A stretch of DNA of 64,000 bases. Origin: Flavobacteriales bacterium (GTDB lineage: Bacteria; Bacteroidota; Bacteroidia; Flavobacteriales_F; PHOS-HE28). Of the stretch, positions 32,483 to 42,581 are shown in pieces; position 1 is the first letter of the stretch, and each line of letters starts with the position of its first letter. Position numbers and translations under genes: made by a program. The notes under the pieces are model-generated. The model searched no databases, had not been told where the DNA came from, and worked only from the letters and a program-made list of their open reading frames with translations. The stretch lies in NCBI GenBank assembly GCA_016705955.1, contig JADJKO010000010.1, positions 135,197 to 199,196 on the forward strand, written 5' to 3'.

Positions 32483-32914
32483 TCAGTCCTCCGTCCGGAT
32501 GGCTTGATCCGCCACAACCGAGAACGTGTGCTTCACTTTCATGGTTCCACTACCATTCACGAAGCCGAGCGAGCCCACGGGGCCATCATACTTGCATCCG
32601 GGTCGCTTCCTTACGGGTTCCAATACCACGTCGAACCTCACTTTGCGGTTGGTGCGCTCCGCTTGTGGAGTGACGAGGGCGTTGCGGGTATCCACCACCA
32701 CTTCCTTGGTCAGGTGGCCCGGCTTGCTGAAGGTGAGGACCACCCTTGAACCCGCAGGCACCGAAAGGCTGAAACGGCCACTGCCCTCCACCTCGGCGTA
32801 GAGGCAGTTGTCATTCACCTCCGCAGAGAGCACGATATCCGTTGCATTGTGGTCCTCCACTTGCAACCAGCCGGTAAGTAGCACCTCATCTCGCGTGGTA
32901 GCCGGTGCTGACAA
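32483..32914 (-). CDS. Secreted carboxypeptidase-regulatory-like domain protein (5' end uncertain)
   Basis: From TTG 32914 the frame encodes 143 residues with one beta-sandwich domain (LTGWLQVEDHNATDIVLSAE; SGRFSLSVPAGSRVVLTFSK; GHLTKEVVVDT), resembling carboxypeptidase-regulatory-like or DUF4198 modules. The same frame continues upstream as a textbook signal peptide, QRITIRPEALLLAAALALFA then LTALSA, but no start codon is available. The ATG at 32988 is out of frame by one base: adding one base directly after it gives M-x-Q-R-I-T-I-R-P-E. The true gene is probably 32483-32988 with a one-base deletion near 32983-32986, giving about 168 residues. It is likely exported; function unknown. Confidence 0.6.
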   Translation of the reverse strand: MSAPATTRDEVLLTGWLQVEDHNATDIVLSAEVNDNCLYAEVEGSGRFSLSVPAGSRVVLTFSKPGHLTKEVVVDTRNALVTPQAERTNRKVRFDVVLEPVRKRPGCKYDGPVGSLGFVNGSGTMKVKHTFSVVADQAIRTED

Positions 32915-33039
32915 TGCGGTTAGTGCGAAAAGGGCGAGGGCGGCTGCCAGCAGCAGGGCCTCGGGTCGGATGGTGATGCGCTGATCATTACTTCGGGGTG
33001 TTTCAAGTACACCTCAAAAGTCTCTATGCGAAGCGCGAT

Positions 33040-33062
33040 CCGCAATACCCACAAAGGATGAT
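33040..33062. repeat. 23-bp perfect repeat, copy 1 of 2
   Basis: ccgcaatacccacaaaggat followed by gat occurs here and again at 43866-43888, identically. Both copies are non-coding. A perfect 23-base match twice in 64 kb is not expected by chance, so this may be a dispersed element. Confidence 0.7.
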
Positions 33063-33123
33063 TTTTCGGTCCCGCCCGAACGAGCTGCGGGGTCGCTTTC
33101 ACGGCAACATTCCTACGACACTA

Positions 33124-33765
33124 TCACGCCCACCGACGGTCCACGGCGTACTTCACCAAGCCAGCGATACTCCGCACATTCAATTTGGTCATGAGCCGTT
33201 TGCGATGGGACTTCACCGTGGCCTCTGAGATATTCAGCGCAGTGCCGATCTCGCTGTTCGTGCGTTCCAAGGCGATCATGCGGATGATCTCCCGCTCCCG
33301 TAAGGTGAGTCCGACATACTCGCCATCCGGCCGCTTGGCCGTGTACGCATAGCCTTGGTCCACGCTTCGTTGCGCGTCCGGACTGAGGTATTTGCGCCCA
33401 CGCATCACCTCGCGTATGGCCCTGACCAGTTCCTCCTTCGTGCCGCTCTTCACATAGTATCCCCATGCACCTTCAATAAGCATACTGTTCACATACTCGA
33501 TATCCGTCAACGCAGAGAAGGCCAGGACCCGCACTGTTGGATGACTACTGTGCAGCGCACGCATGGTGTCTATCCCATCCATGCCGGGCAGGGCCACTTC
33601 CAGCAACACCAATTCACACGGGGTGTGACGAAGTACCCCCAACAGATCATTGCCCGTGCGCGCGTGACCGGATATCCTGAGGTCTTTCTCCCCGCTCAAC
33701 CACGACCGCACCCCATCCACCACCACGGCCAGCGGATCGGCGATGAGGATGCGAACAATGGGCAT
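33124..33765 (-). CDS. LuxR/NarL-type response regulator with altered receiver active site
   Basis: The 213-residue protein has an N-terminal CheY-like receiver (about residues 1-122) and a C-terminal GerE helix-turn-helix (LTLREREIIRMIALERTNSE to LMTKLNVRSIAGLVKYAV, about residues 147-206). The receiver keeps Ser84 and Lys106, but the phospho-acceptor Asp is replaced by Glu56 (LLEVALPGMDG) and the acidic pair is Asp10-Pro11 instead of two acids. Normal Asp phosphorylation is therefore unlikely, and Glu could mimic the phosphorylated state. No histidine kinase is adjacent. Targets are unknown; the large T9SS gene lies upstream in the same direction. Confidence 0.9.
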   Translation of the reverse strand: MPIVRILIADPLAVVVDGVRSWLSGEKDLRISGHARTGNDLLGVLRHTPCELVLLEVALPGMDGIDTMRALHSSHPTVRVLAFSALTDIEYVNSMLIEGAWGYYVKSGTKEELVRAIREVMRGRKYLSPDAQRSVDQGYAYTAKRPDGEYVGLTLREREIIRMIALERTNSEIGTALNISEATVKSHRKRLMTKLNVRSIAGLVKYAVDRRWA

Positions 33766-33809
33766 GGTACGAAGGTCGGGAGTGTTCGGTGCGATGCGTA
33801 CCCGAACGA

Positions 33810-33844
33810 GAAGCCCCGCTCGTCAACATGACGAGCGGGGCTTC
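33810..33844 (-). terminator. Strong hairpin after the 2167-residue T9SS gene
   Basis: gaagccccgctcgtc and gacgagcggggcttc form a perfect 15-bp stem with a five-base loop (33825-33829). It lies 18 bases after the stop of the large minus-strand gene and before the response regulator. No T-run of six or more follows, so the mechanism is uncertain. Confidence 0.75.
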
Positions 33845-33861
33845 CATTCAACCGATCATTC

Positions 33862-36800
33862 CTAGGGTTGGATCACCAAACGTTCGGTCCAACTGGTATC
33901 GCCGACGGTGATGTTCACCATGTACAGGCCGGTGGCCAGTTCGCCGTTCAGTTCAAGCACGGTGTTGATGAAGCCTTCCGAGCCGAAGCCGAGGGACTGC
34001 ACTTGTAGCGTACGTGCGCTCACGCGCTTGCCGAAGGTGTCATAGATGTCCACACTCACCGTATTCACACCCTCTTCAATGGCGTCGAGGCTCAAGAAGA
34101 GCTGATCACCGCGGTTCGGGTTCGGGTACATCCGAATGGCCGCACCTTCTGAGCCTGTTGAAGGATCGGATGCCATGTGCTGGTTGCCACCCGGCTGGAA
34201 GCAGGCTTGGGTGTACACCTCGCAGACCTTGCCCCAAGGGGTCAGGTCTCCATAAGGATCAGCACCACCCACGCACCAGTTCTGGCCGCCATCGAAGCTG
34301 GCACGCACTTCCACCTCGTAGGTCTTGCAAGGCTGGAAGGTGCCACCCGGGTTGGGCAATGTGGTGGGGATGATGGCCGCGTTCTCCATGAAGGTGCTGT
34401 AGTTGGTGCTGTTGCGCACAAGCACCACATTCTCCGCTGGGATCCGGAAGCGCCACTGGTATTTAGTGGCACTCACGTTCACGCAGTTGTTGTTGTAACG
34501 CGTCACCGGCCATGCCACCAATTTGTTGCCTTGGTTGTTGCCTTGGTTGCCCACCGGCAGTGTGATCGGCCTTCCGCAGGACCAGTTGGGACTGCTCGTG
34601 TCGTCGAACAGCGAGGTCTTCTTGCATTGGCCTGCGATGTTGTCGATCATCATGCGGCAGGAATTGCCCCACGCTCGCCATACGCCCGGACCGATGCGGG
34701 TGCGCACACGCACATTGTACATCGTTCCTTCCACCAAGGATGGCAGGTTGGCCATGCTCACTTGGTTGGATCCGGGACCATTGGCAGGGTAGCGGATGCT
34801 CAGGCCACCATTGGGCTCGTAGATCCAGAACTGGTACACGTTGCCGCTGGTGCCGTTCGGGGTATCGTCCGCCGTGAGCTTGTCCGAGCAGCCGTTCACG
34901 TTCCGACGCAGGTCGAGGCGATCGCAGCTTACGCTGATCAGGCGGTCGTTGCCGGTGGGCACATTCACACCCGTGTTGCCCGCGATCTGGCTGGGGCAGC
35001 CGCTGTGGTTGGTGCGGTTGTCGATCACACGCTTGCCGGCCACACGCACGATGTAGCCGCCACCTGCGATACCGTCGCAGTTCTCATCCTCGAACACGAA
35101 GTAGAATTCGCCGTTGGGCAAACAGGTGGTGACGGTGTAGTTCGGGCTAGGGGGCGGGTAGTCGTACGCCGGGTAGCCGGGGGAGCTTTGCACCACCGTA
35201 TTGTTCACGGAACTGCGCAAGGTCCAGCGCAGGCCACTGCCGTCGGTACCCATTTCGATGGTCACCGACTGGGTGCAAGCCGTACCTGCGCATCCGCAGT
35301 TGGGGCTGGCGCCGAGCATGTCGTTGAAGGTGAACGCGTCACCGTCGTCGCACGCGTCACCGGGGGTGCCGTTGGGCACCGTGGGGCAGATGTCGCAGGC
35401 ATCGCCAGCGCCATCACTGTCCGTGTCTGTTTGAGTGGTATTCGGATCCATCGGACAGTTGTCCGTGTTGTTGGTCACGTCGCCGGCGTTGGGTGGGGTA
35501 CAACCCGTGCCGGTGGATGGTCCGCTTCCGAAACCGTCGCCATCCGCGTCCGCATACCAGATCGATGGTTGCTGGATGGTGATGCTCACCTCCGCGTTCG
35601 TGGAAGCGCAGGGTGCATTGCTGATGGTCCAACGAAGTACCACTGGACCAGCTCCCGTGGCATGCGTGAACGTTGCGTTCGGATCATTGGCATCCGGACT
35701 GAAGTTCCCCGTTCCTCCGCTCTGCGCGCTCCATGCACCGATACCAATGGTCGGTGCATTGCCACCGAGCCCGTTAGTGGTGCCAAGTATGCACACCGTC
35801 TGTGTACCGCCAACCGTTGCCGCGCTCGGGTTCTGGTTGATGGTGATGCTGACCTCCGCGAACGATGCGGCACAAGGTGCATTCGTGATCGTCCATCGCA
35901 GCACCACCGGACCCGCTCCACCCGTGTGCGTGAATGTCGCGTTCGGGTTGCTCATACTGCTGAAGGTTCCGGTACCACCGCTCACAATGCTCCATGCGCC
36001 GGTTCCAACCGTAGGTGTATTGCCACCAAGCCCAATTGTGGCACCCAGCGCACAGATCGTCTGCGCACCACCCACGGTCGCTGTGGTAGGAGGTGCTTTC
36101 ACCGTGAAGCTGGTGGCCGCACGGATGCTTTCACAACTGTTGTATGCACACGCCGCATAGAACGGAGTGATGGACGGAGCCGCATTACTGACCACACTTT
36201 GACCCACGGGATCGAACAAGGGGCCGGTGAAATGCAAGGTGCCACTGACCGGCGCGGAGTACCAACGGACCGTTGCCGGGACCGTGTAGTCCACCTCGAT
36301 CAACGCACTGGCGATAACGGCGTCGGGAGTGGTGAACAGGTTATCCGCGGTTTGTCGTGTGCGCAGGTTGATCGTACCACCAGCCGCAGGGAATCCGACC
36401 AGGTTGATCACCGGGTTCGGGCTCACTGTTCCCGGGCCGGTGGCCGTGGTCAATTGCGTTTCAGCCAATATGTACGAACCGTTCAAGGCCACGCGGATGT
36501 TCTGGCGCTGTCCATCCAACCCCAAAATGCCCGTATTGGCCACTACATTGAAGAGCTTCAACCGCGCGGCGGTGACCACGGCCCCGGCCGGAAGCGCAGG
36601 CATGACAAGCGTGGATCGCGTGGTGATGGTGGTGCCTTCGCTCTGGAAGTTGCTTCCGGGGAATGCGTTGCTGGTGGACTGCGCAATAGGCGCGCAGGAT
36701 GCACTGAGACCTTGACCACCCGGCACCGTGGTGTTCTGGCAGATCGTGTATGTGCCTGTTCCGATGGTGGGATTGCCCGGCTGGATCGGGCAGGTGATCA

Positions 36801-39800
36801 ACTGCCACTCCAATACGAAGTTGCCGGAGCCTGTTCCGAAACCGTCCTGGATCCACCAGACCCGCTGCGTTGTTCCGGTGGTGTTGGACCAGTTCACCCA
36901 GCCGATCTCGGCTGCATCATCATCCACGCAAGCGATCACATTGGTTCCGGGGCACGCACCGCCGTACCGGACGTAGTGCTGCGAGTTGTAGGTGTTGCTC
37001 TGCTGACGGATGTTGAACTGGGCGCCGTTCGGTACGTCCATATAATAGATGGCATCCGGAGCGGTGTTCGCCGTTGCGGTACCGCATGCGAACGTGAAGT
37101 CATGCACGCGGCCCAAGGTGGTACCGGGCAAGGGACTTGACTGGGTAGCCAGGTTCAGTGCGTTCACACAGGTCTCCGCCGATGGACAACCACCGCTGTA
37201 GAAGAAGTTGCCGAAGTTCCGGTCGCAGGCGGCGTCACTTTCGTGCAGCAAGCGCACATTTACCACATCGCCGATCGCGAAGGGTCCCAACGTCTCGATA
37301 TCGTTCTCCAGCAGGCCCGGTATATCGGTGGGTGCGCCACCATTCACAGTGTATTGCAAGGTGACGCTGCTTCCATCACCGGTGAACAGGATCTCCGCGT
37401 CGATATTGAATTGGTTCGTTGCACAGAGGTTGTTCACCGAGATGGCCGCATCCGGTTCGGTGCAACCTGCCGTACACTTCACTTCGAAATTCCAAGAGGT
37501 CTGTTGGCCGGTCGCACAGCTATTGCTGCCATCGCTGTCGATCTCGATGAACAAGGTCGTGCCGACCGATGTACCGCTCACTCCGGTCAAGGTTGCGAAG
37601 TGTCCGGTGAGTGTGGGGATCGGGGCGCCACCATTGTTGGTGCCGCTATACGTGCGGATCACATCACCAGGCCCCATGGTACCGCTGATGAACGACAGCG
37701 TGAGCGTACCCATCGGGTCGCTGCTCGTAAAGGTGAAGGTCCGCGTGTCGAAGTTCCGGTAACAGTGGTTCACGGATAAGGTGGATCCGCAGGTTACCGT
37801 GACCGGACAAGTGGAGTAGCGATACTCCGGAGTGGAGGTGCAACCCGGGGATCCGTTGCTCAAGGTGCAGATCACCTCGCTACCAGCCGCGAAGGGACCC
37901 ACCGTAGTAGTACCGAGTCCGAGTGAAGCGAAGAGCGGAACTCCGTTCTCCGTGTACGTCAGGTCCGCGCTGCTTCCGGACCCAAGGCTCGTCACATTCA
38001 CTTGCACACTGAACCGTTCGTTCGCACAATCGTTGACGACGGTGAACGTGGCCACCGCAGGTTGTCCCACCGTTACCGAGCCCACACCACCCGCACTGGA
38101 GATGGTACCGGCTTGGCAGGTGACCACCACCGGACCCGTGGTGCCGGTTCCGACCGTTACCGTAACGGAGGTCGCCGTATTGGCCGTGATCGTGGCAGCC
38201 GTTCCACCAATGGTGACCGACGTAGCGCACGCCAGGTTCGTTCCGTTGATCACCAAGCTTGAACCCGCACATGCACTGCTCGCAGAGAACGAGGTGATCA
38301 TGGGCGCCAGCATGCTTGTCTGGATCTGGATATTCCCACGAACGGTGCTATAGGTATAGGCAACTATCCGATACGTGGTGCCCGCATTCAAGGACACCGA
38401 CGGGATCACTGAACTAGTCGCGTTCGAGCAAAGCGCACCTGCATCGTCGCTGCACGCTAGTTCCGTGAACGCACCTCCACAAACCCCGGTACCCACCACC
38501 AGTACGTGGTCGATAGCACCCGAGGAAGGGGCATCCGCCGGGCAGGTGGAGAAGCGATACTCACCACTGCACGTTGGGGTGAAGGAGTACCAGATGCTCC
38601 CATTCGCGGTGCCTTGACAGGTTGGGGTTGGCTGGCCGGTATTGGTCGCATTGGTATTGTTCACCACTGTGGTCAAGTGCGGGAATGGTCCAGCACCCGG
38701 GATCGGGATCGAACTTGCACAGAGGTCGTTGGCTGGCGGTGTGGGTGGTGCCTGTAGGCAGATGGTGAACGTACCTGTGGTCGTTGCCAAGGTCAGCGCC
38801 CGGAAGATGTAGTTGGTGTTCGCGGTGACCGCGAAGGACCCGGAAAGCACGTCGCCCTCACAATACACCTCCGTGCCTCCACAGGCGGTAAGTATCTGGT
38901 ATCCGAAGGCCGTTTGTGTGCCCTCCACAATGCTGAACTGGATGCTTGTGTTGGAACCCGAGAAGAACGAGTACCATACGTCCACCAGTCCTGTGATCAA
39001 GCACCCAGGGGCGGGTGCTGCACCACCGGTGGCGCCCACCGTGGTGCCCGCCGTGGCCGCACCCGGACAGGAACCATTGGCGCCCACCGTAAGGCCGACC
39101 GCGTTCGCACAGTTGTTGTTCGCGGGCGGGGTCGGGGGCACGGTGCAGGCAACGCTCAGGCTGAAGGCACTGGAGCTGCTGTACCCGTATACCTTGATGT
39201 AGTACGTCACCCCGTTCGTGGAGACCCAGCTATAGCTCGCCGAAAGACCCGTGCAAGCCGGCCCGCTATCGTCATTGCCGCCGATGCAGGTCAGCGAGGT
39301 ACAGGTGCCGGAGTAGATGGAGATCCTACTATCCCACGCCGTGGCACAAAGGCTTGCGGTCATGGTCTGACCATTGCCGACAATGGCGTACCAAGCTCCG
39401 GGCTGGGACTGTGAGACCCCGCAGGTGCTTGTTCCTTCATAGGTGCCTGTGCTGGTAAAGCCCACCGTGGTGCCCGGGGTGGTGCTTCCGCAAGTGATCA
39501 CTTGGGCATTGCACACCAGGTCATTGGACACCGGCGGGGGCGCCACACAGGAAATACCCACCTGGAACCCGGCGCCGGTGACCGAGATGTCGGAGTAGAA
39601 CTGTACCGTCAACGGGCCGGTGGTGGAGGTCAACGTCGGGATAGCGGTACCCATGTAATACGTCCCCAGGATCGTCCCACCGGTGCCGGCGCCATCATAC
39701 ACGCGCACATAATCGCAGCACGCCTCACCCGCGCTGGACTGGCCGACGATCCGGATGACCATACCACCCGTTGAGGGGTTGATCACCGTATAGCCGTTCT

Positions 39801-40365
39801 GGTTGACGGCATAGTTGCCCGTGCCGCCGGGATCGCAGATCGTGCCACTGCATGTGGTAATGGAATTGTTGCCGGAACCAGGCACTGTGTACGTGCATGT
39901 GGGAGGTCCGACGTAGTAATAGCTCACCTGGGCCGCAGCCGTCAACGCGTTACACGAATACCTCGTCAAGAGGACCGAGCGGGTCGTGCTCGCGGTCTCC
40001 ACATAGCTGAACGTCGATTGTGCGCTACAACCATCGTCGTTGGACGCGAGCACCGTACCGCCGGTCCCCGTTGAATAGAGGCGCAGGTAGGTGTCCCCTG
40101 TACTGAGGCCGCAGGTGGCGAAGTAATACGTGCGACCAGCGGTGGTGGCGAAGCTGAACGCCCTTATGCCGGAGTTGTATGAGACCGTGTTCTGGCTCAC
40201 CGTGGTCGGGGTGATCACCGTGTTCGTGGTCGCTGTGCCACAGTACTGGGCATTCGCATTCGTGGCCCGCAAGGCACCAACCGCGCAAAGCGCGATCACT
40301 GTGACCATCGTAAAGGCTCGGCCGATCGCCGACCGGTTCAACTGGGTAATGTGCTGTGTTCGCAT
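33862..40365 (-). CDS. Very large T9SS-secreted surface protein (2167 residues, type A sorting domain)
   Basis: Starting at ATG 40365 the product has a signal peptide (NRSAIGRAFTMVTVIALCAV, cleaved near NANAQ). It then has several PPC-like and CUB-like beta domains (YYFATCGLSTGDTYLRLYST; CCDYVRVYDGAGTGGTILGT), an IPT-like domain, two tandem about 85-residue Ig-like repeats (ATVGGAQTICALGATIGLGG and ATVGGTQTVCILGTTNGLGG), calcium-type thrombospondin-3 repeats (DADGDGFGSG; DTDSDGAGDACDICP), and a C-terminal type A sorting domain (AIRMYPNPNRGDQLFLSLDA; GLYMVNITVGDTSWTERLVI). It is exported by the type IX system and anchored on the surface. Adhesion is inferred. Upstream in-frame sequence to 40584 is not signal-like. 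Confidence 0.9.
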   Translation of the reverse strand: MRTQHITQLNRSAIGRAFTMVTVIALCAVGALRATNANAQYCGTATTNTVITPTTVSQNTVSYNSGIRAFSFATTAGRTYYFATCGLSTGDTYLRLYSTGTGGTVLASNDDGCSAQSTFSYVETASTTRSVLLTRYSCNALTAAAQVSYYYVGPPTCTYTVPGSGNNSITTCSGTICDPGGTGNYAVNQNGYTVINPSTGGMVIRIVGQSSAGEACCDYVRVYDGAGTGGTILGTYYMGTAIPTLTSTTGPLTVQFYSDISVTGAGFQVGISCVAPPPVSNDLVCNAQVITCGSTTPGTTVGFTSTGTYEGTSTCGVSQSQPGAWYAIVGNGQTMTASLCATAWDSRISIYSGTCTSLTCIGGNDDSGPACTGLSASYSWVSTNGVTYYIKVYGYSSSSAFSLSVACTVPPTPPANNNCANAVGLTVGANGSCPGAATAGTTVGATGGAAPAPGCLITGLVDVWYSFFSGSNTSIQFSIVEGTQTAFGYQILTACGGTEVYCEGDVLSGSFAVTANTNYIFRALTLATTTGTFTICLQAPPTPPANDLCASSIPIPGAGPFPHLTTVVNNTNATNTGQPTPTCQGTANGSIWYSFTPTCSGEYRFSTCPADAPSSGAIDHVLVVGTGVCGGAFTELACSDDAGALCSNATSSVIPSVSLNAGTTYRIVAYTYSTVRGNIQIQTSMLAPMITSFSASSACAGSSLVINGTNLACATSVTIGGTAATITANTATSVTVTVGTGTTGPVVVTCQAGTISSAGGVGSVTVGQPAVATFTVVNDCANERFSVQVNVTSLGSGSSADLTYTENGVPLFASLGLGTTTVGPFAAGSEVICTLSNGSPGCTSTPEYRYSTCPVTVTCGSTLSVNHCYRNFDTRTFTFTSSDPMGTLTLSFISGTMGPGDVIRTYSGTNNGGAPIPTLTGHFATLTGVSGTSVGTTLFIEIDSDGSNSCATGQQTSWNFEVKCTAGCTEPDAAISVNNLCATNQFNIDAEILFTGDGSSVTLQYTVNGGAPTDIPGLLENDIETLGPFAIGDVVNVRLLHESDAACDRNFGNFFYSGGCPSAETCVNALNLATQSSPLPGTTLGRVHDFTFACGTATANTAPDAIYYMDVPNGAQFNIRQQSNTYNSQHYVRYGGACPGTNVIACVDDDAAEIGWVNWSNTTGTTQRVWWIQDGFGTGSGNFVLEWQLITCPIQPGNPTIGTGTYTICQNTTVPGGQGLSASCAPIAQSTSNAFPGSNFQSEGTTITTRSTLVMPALPAGAVVTAARLKLFNVVANTGILGLDGQRQNIRVALNGSYILAETQLTTATGPGTVSPNPVINLVGFPAAGGTINLRTRQTADNLFTTPDAVIASALIEVDYTVPATVRWYSAPVSGTLHFTGPLFDPVGQSVVSNAAPSITPFYAACAYNSCESIRAATSFTVKAPPTTATVGGAQTICALGATIGLGGNTPTVGTGAWSIVSGGTGTFSSMSNPNATFTHTGGAGPVVLRWTITNAPCAASFAEVSITINQNPSAATVGGTQTVCILGTTNGLGGNAPTIGIGAWSAQSGGTGNFSPDANDPNATFTHATGAGPVVLRWTISNAPCASTNAEVSITIQQPSIWYADADGDGFGSGPSTGTGCTPPNAGDVTNNTDNCPMDPNTTQTDTDSDGAGDACDICPTVPNGTPGDACDDGDAFTFNDMLGASPNCGCAGTACTQSVTIEMGTDGSGLRWTLRSSVNNTVVQSSPGYPAYDYPPPSPNYTVTTCLPNGEFYFVFEDENCDGIAGGGYIVRVAGKRVIDNRTNHSGCPSQIAGNTGVNVPTGNDRLISVSCDRLDLRRNVNGCSDKLTADDTPNGTSGNVYQFWIYEPNGGLSIRYPANGPGSNQVSMANLPSLVEGTMYNVRVRTRIGPGVWRAWGNSCRMMIDNIAGQCKKTSLFDDTSSPNWSCGRPITLPVGNQGNNQGNKLVAWPVTRYNNNCVNVSATKYQWRFRIPAENVVLVRNSTNYSTFMENAAIIPTTLPNPGGTFQPCKTYEVEVRASFDGGQNWCVGGADPYGDLTPWGKVCEVYTQACFQPGGNQHMASDPSTGSEGAAIRMYPNPNRGDQLFLSLDAIEEGVNTVSVDIYDTFGKRVSARTLQVQSLGFGSEGFINTVLELNGELATGLYMVNITVGDTSWTERLVIQP

Positions 40366-41006
40366 GGGCAGGGAGGTGTATCGGGGTTGTAGAGTCTGGT
40401 GTGCGGCGGCGCGTTGCGACGGAGGAGATCGAACGGGTGCTACGGGGTGAATGGGACGCTGGATCCGGGTTTCCTCCGGTCCTGGTCCTGGGCCATTCCA
40501 CCTGCATCGGGCCTTGCAAACCCGCTTACAGAAACAGAGCTTCGTTGTCTTCGCCGAAGGCTTTTCCCTGTTTATCGGACGCAATCTAGACCTGGTCGAT
40601 GACCGCTGTCAAGTATTTCCATCGACTGATTATGAACATCCCTCCATGAACAGCTCAATATTCACGACCAAAATGGAGGCGGGGGTGTTCGGGCACGGGT
40701 GCTTCGGTATTCTGCCAAGAGGAGAACCGGCGGCTTGGTGGAAACCGGTTCCACAACCTATCGGTGGCACACCGGAACCTTCGGGCTGCTCGATGAGCAC
40801 TTGGCCAACTGGCGCAATTCACGCCTGACGCACGCGCAGCAACTACCTACGGGTCATGGCGGCGCGGTTCACGACCCCTTCCCGCAAGAAGGTCTTCGGC
40901 AAATACAGGGTGATGAAGAACCTGCGCTCCGCTGGGAAGCCATGGACCGGGAGGACCCGGTTCCGGCGCTGTTCCGTGATCCGCTGTGGAGGGGTTCGCC
41001 CTTCCA
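40366..41006. other. 641-bp intergenic region, no gene supported
   Basis: Frames of 60-150 codons exist on both strands (for example minus 40843-41025), but none has a signal, known motif or convincing start. The right part (40600-40700) is more A+T-rich and probably holds the promoter of the large T9SS gene. No repeat or IS end was seen. Confidence 0.5.
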
Positions 41007-42385
41007 CTACTCCGCCATCAGCCACACGGCTTGCCGACCGCCATCCGGTTGCTGCACCTGTAAGATGTACGCTCCCGGCGGCAATGCACCACGAGGAATG
41101 GTCAATGGCCCACCGGCGAACCGCGTGGCCGCGACCACCGGCCTTCCGCAGGCATCGTACAGGGCGTAGGTGCCCCCCTTGGAAAGCGTGGGCGACTGCA
41201 CCACCACGGCAGAGCGGAACGGGTTCGGCTGGACGATCAAGGGCTGCTCATCACCAAGTTCCGTGACCGCACGGAAGCCGCAATCCAATTGCAGCCTCAC
41301 CGGGAGCCATGCGTTCGTGTTCGTCCCGATGGCGAGCTGCCCCCATTCGTTGTTCCCCCACGCCCAGACCCCGCCATCACCGGTGCGGGCAAGGCTGTGC
41401 CCGGCACCGCCGCAGAGCTCCACCACGTTGCTGAGGGTAGTGATCTGCACGGGGCTCCAGCGGTTCGTCTGGGTGCCGTCGCCCAAGCGGCCGTAGAGGT
41501 TGTATCCCCAGGCCCAGGCGGTGCCATCGTCCTTCAACGCCAAGGAATGGAACACGCCCGCCTTCACACTGGTGAAGCCGCTGGTGGCCAAGGAGGGCAC
41601 CGGACCGCTCTTGTCCACGGTGGTGCCATCGCCCAGTTCGCCTTCCCCGTTGGCGCCCCATGACCAGATGCTGCCGTTGGCGCGCAGCATCAACGAGTGG
41701 TTGTTCCCGGCGGCCACGGCCGTGGCGGTGGGGCCTACCACATTCACCGGACTGGGCCGGTTCTCGGTGGTCACATCGCCCAGTTGCCCATTCGCGTTCA
41801 TGCCCCACGAACGGATGCTGCCATCGGCCAACAAGGCGAGGGTATGGTAGCCCCCGGTGGCGATGGCGATGACCCCTGAAAGACCCGGCACCTGTATGGG
41901 TGCCAAGGCCACCGTGCCCGGCCCCATCTGCCCGTTGCCCAACTGGCCGAAGAGGCCACTGCCCAGATCCACACCGTGCTATCCACGCGCAGGGCCGCCG
42001 CGTGCGCGAAGCCCATGGCCACCTGGGTCACATTACTCAATCCGGGTACATGGTAGGGAATGCTGTCGTACACATCGCTCGTGCCCAAACGGAAGCCCCA
42101 GGTCCACACCGTGCCATCGGCGCCCAGCACGATGGCCTGCTGTTGTTGCACGCTCACCATGGTCACTTCATCCGTCAGGTCCACCGGCACCGCTACGTTC
42201 TGGTCTCCCGAGGCATAGTTGCCCAGCTGCCCGTAGTAGTCCGAACCGGCGGCACTGAGGCCCGCGGGTGCGCACAGGAATACGCTGAACTGGTTGCCCG
42301 CACCAAGGGTCTGGCCATACCCGGCGAAGGGGGCGCACAGGAGGGCGATCAAGGTCGGGAGAAGTGAATGGCGTAAAGGCTGCAT
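41007..42385 (-). pseudogene. RCC1-repeat T9SS protein, broken by one frameshift
   Basis: A signal peptide (MQPLRHSLLPTLIALLCAPF, then AGYGQ) and the first two RCC1 blades are in one frame. The remaining blades (GGYHTLALLADGSIRSWGMN; AGNNHSLMLRANGSIWSWGA; AGVFHSLALKDDGTAWAWGY; AGHSLARTGDGGVWAWGNNE) and a C-terminal sorting-like domain (LIVQPNPFRSAVVV; LPPGAYILQV) are in another. One missing G at 41962-41964, in a run of three, restores W-I-W-G-S-G-L-F-G-Q-L-G and gives one protein of 459 residues with a complete propeller of about seven blades. The frameshift is likely a sequencing error. RCC1 propellers mediate protein contacts; a secreted role is inferred. Confidence 0.85.
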
Positions 42386-42581
42386 GGTAGGGGTGGGTAG
42401 CATGTGGTTCGGTCGGATAGTGGGCGGTCGGCCCGTTCCGTTGGCGGTTTGATACGCAAGGGACGAAGAACGTCTTCGGGCGGTTGCCAAGGGGTGGCGG
42501 ACCCGCCACGCGAGAAGCCCCGCCGTTCCCGGCTCGAGGACCAGGAGGGCGGAGGCTGTCGCACCGAGGAGGGTCTGGGTC

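Noticed and set aside
34177..37140. Long plus-strand frame (987 codons) opposite the 2167-residue T9SS gene
   Set aside because: The minus strand has a signal peptide, recognisable domains and a sorting domain; the plus frame has none and is His/Arg/Val-rich, as antisense frames in G+C-rich genes are.
40843..41025. 60-codon minus-strand frame in the 40.4-41.0 kb gap
   Set aside because: It overlaps the RCC1 gene end, has no motif or signal and no supporting context, so it is not listed as a gene.
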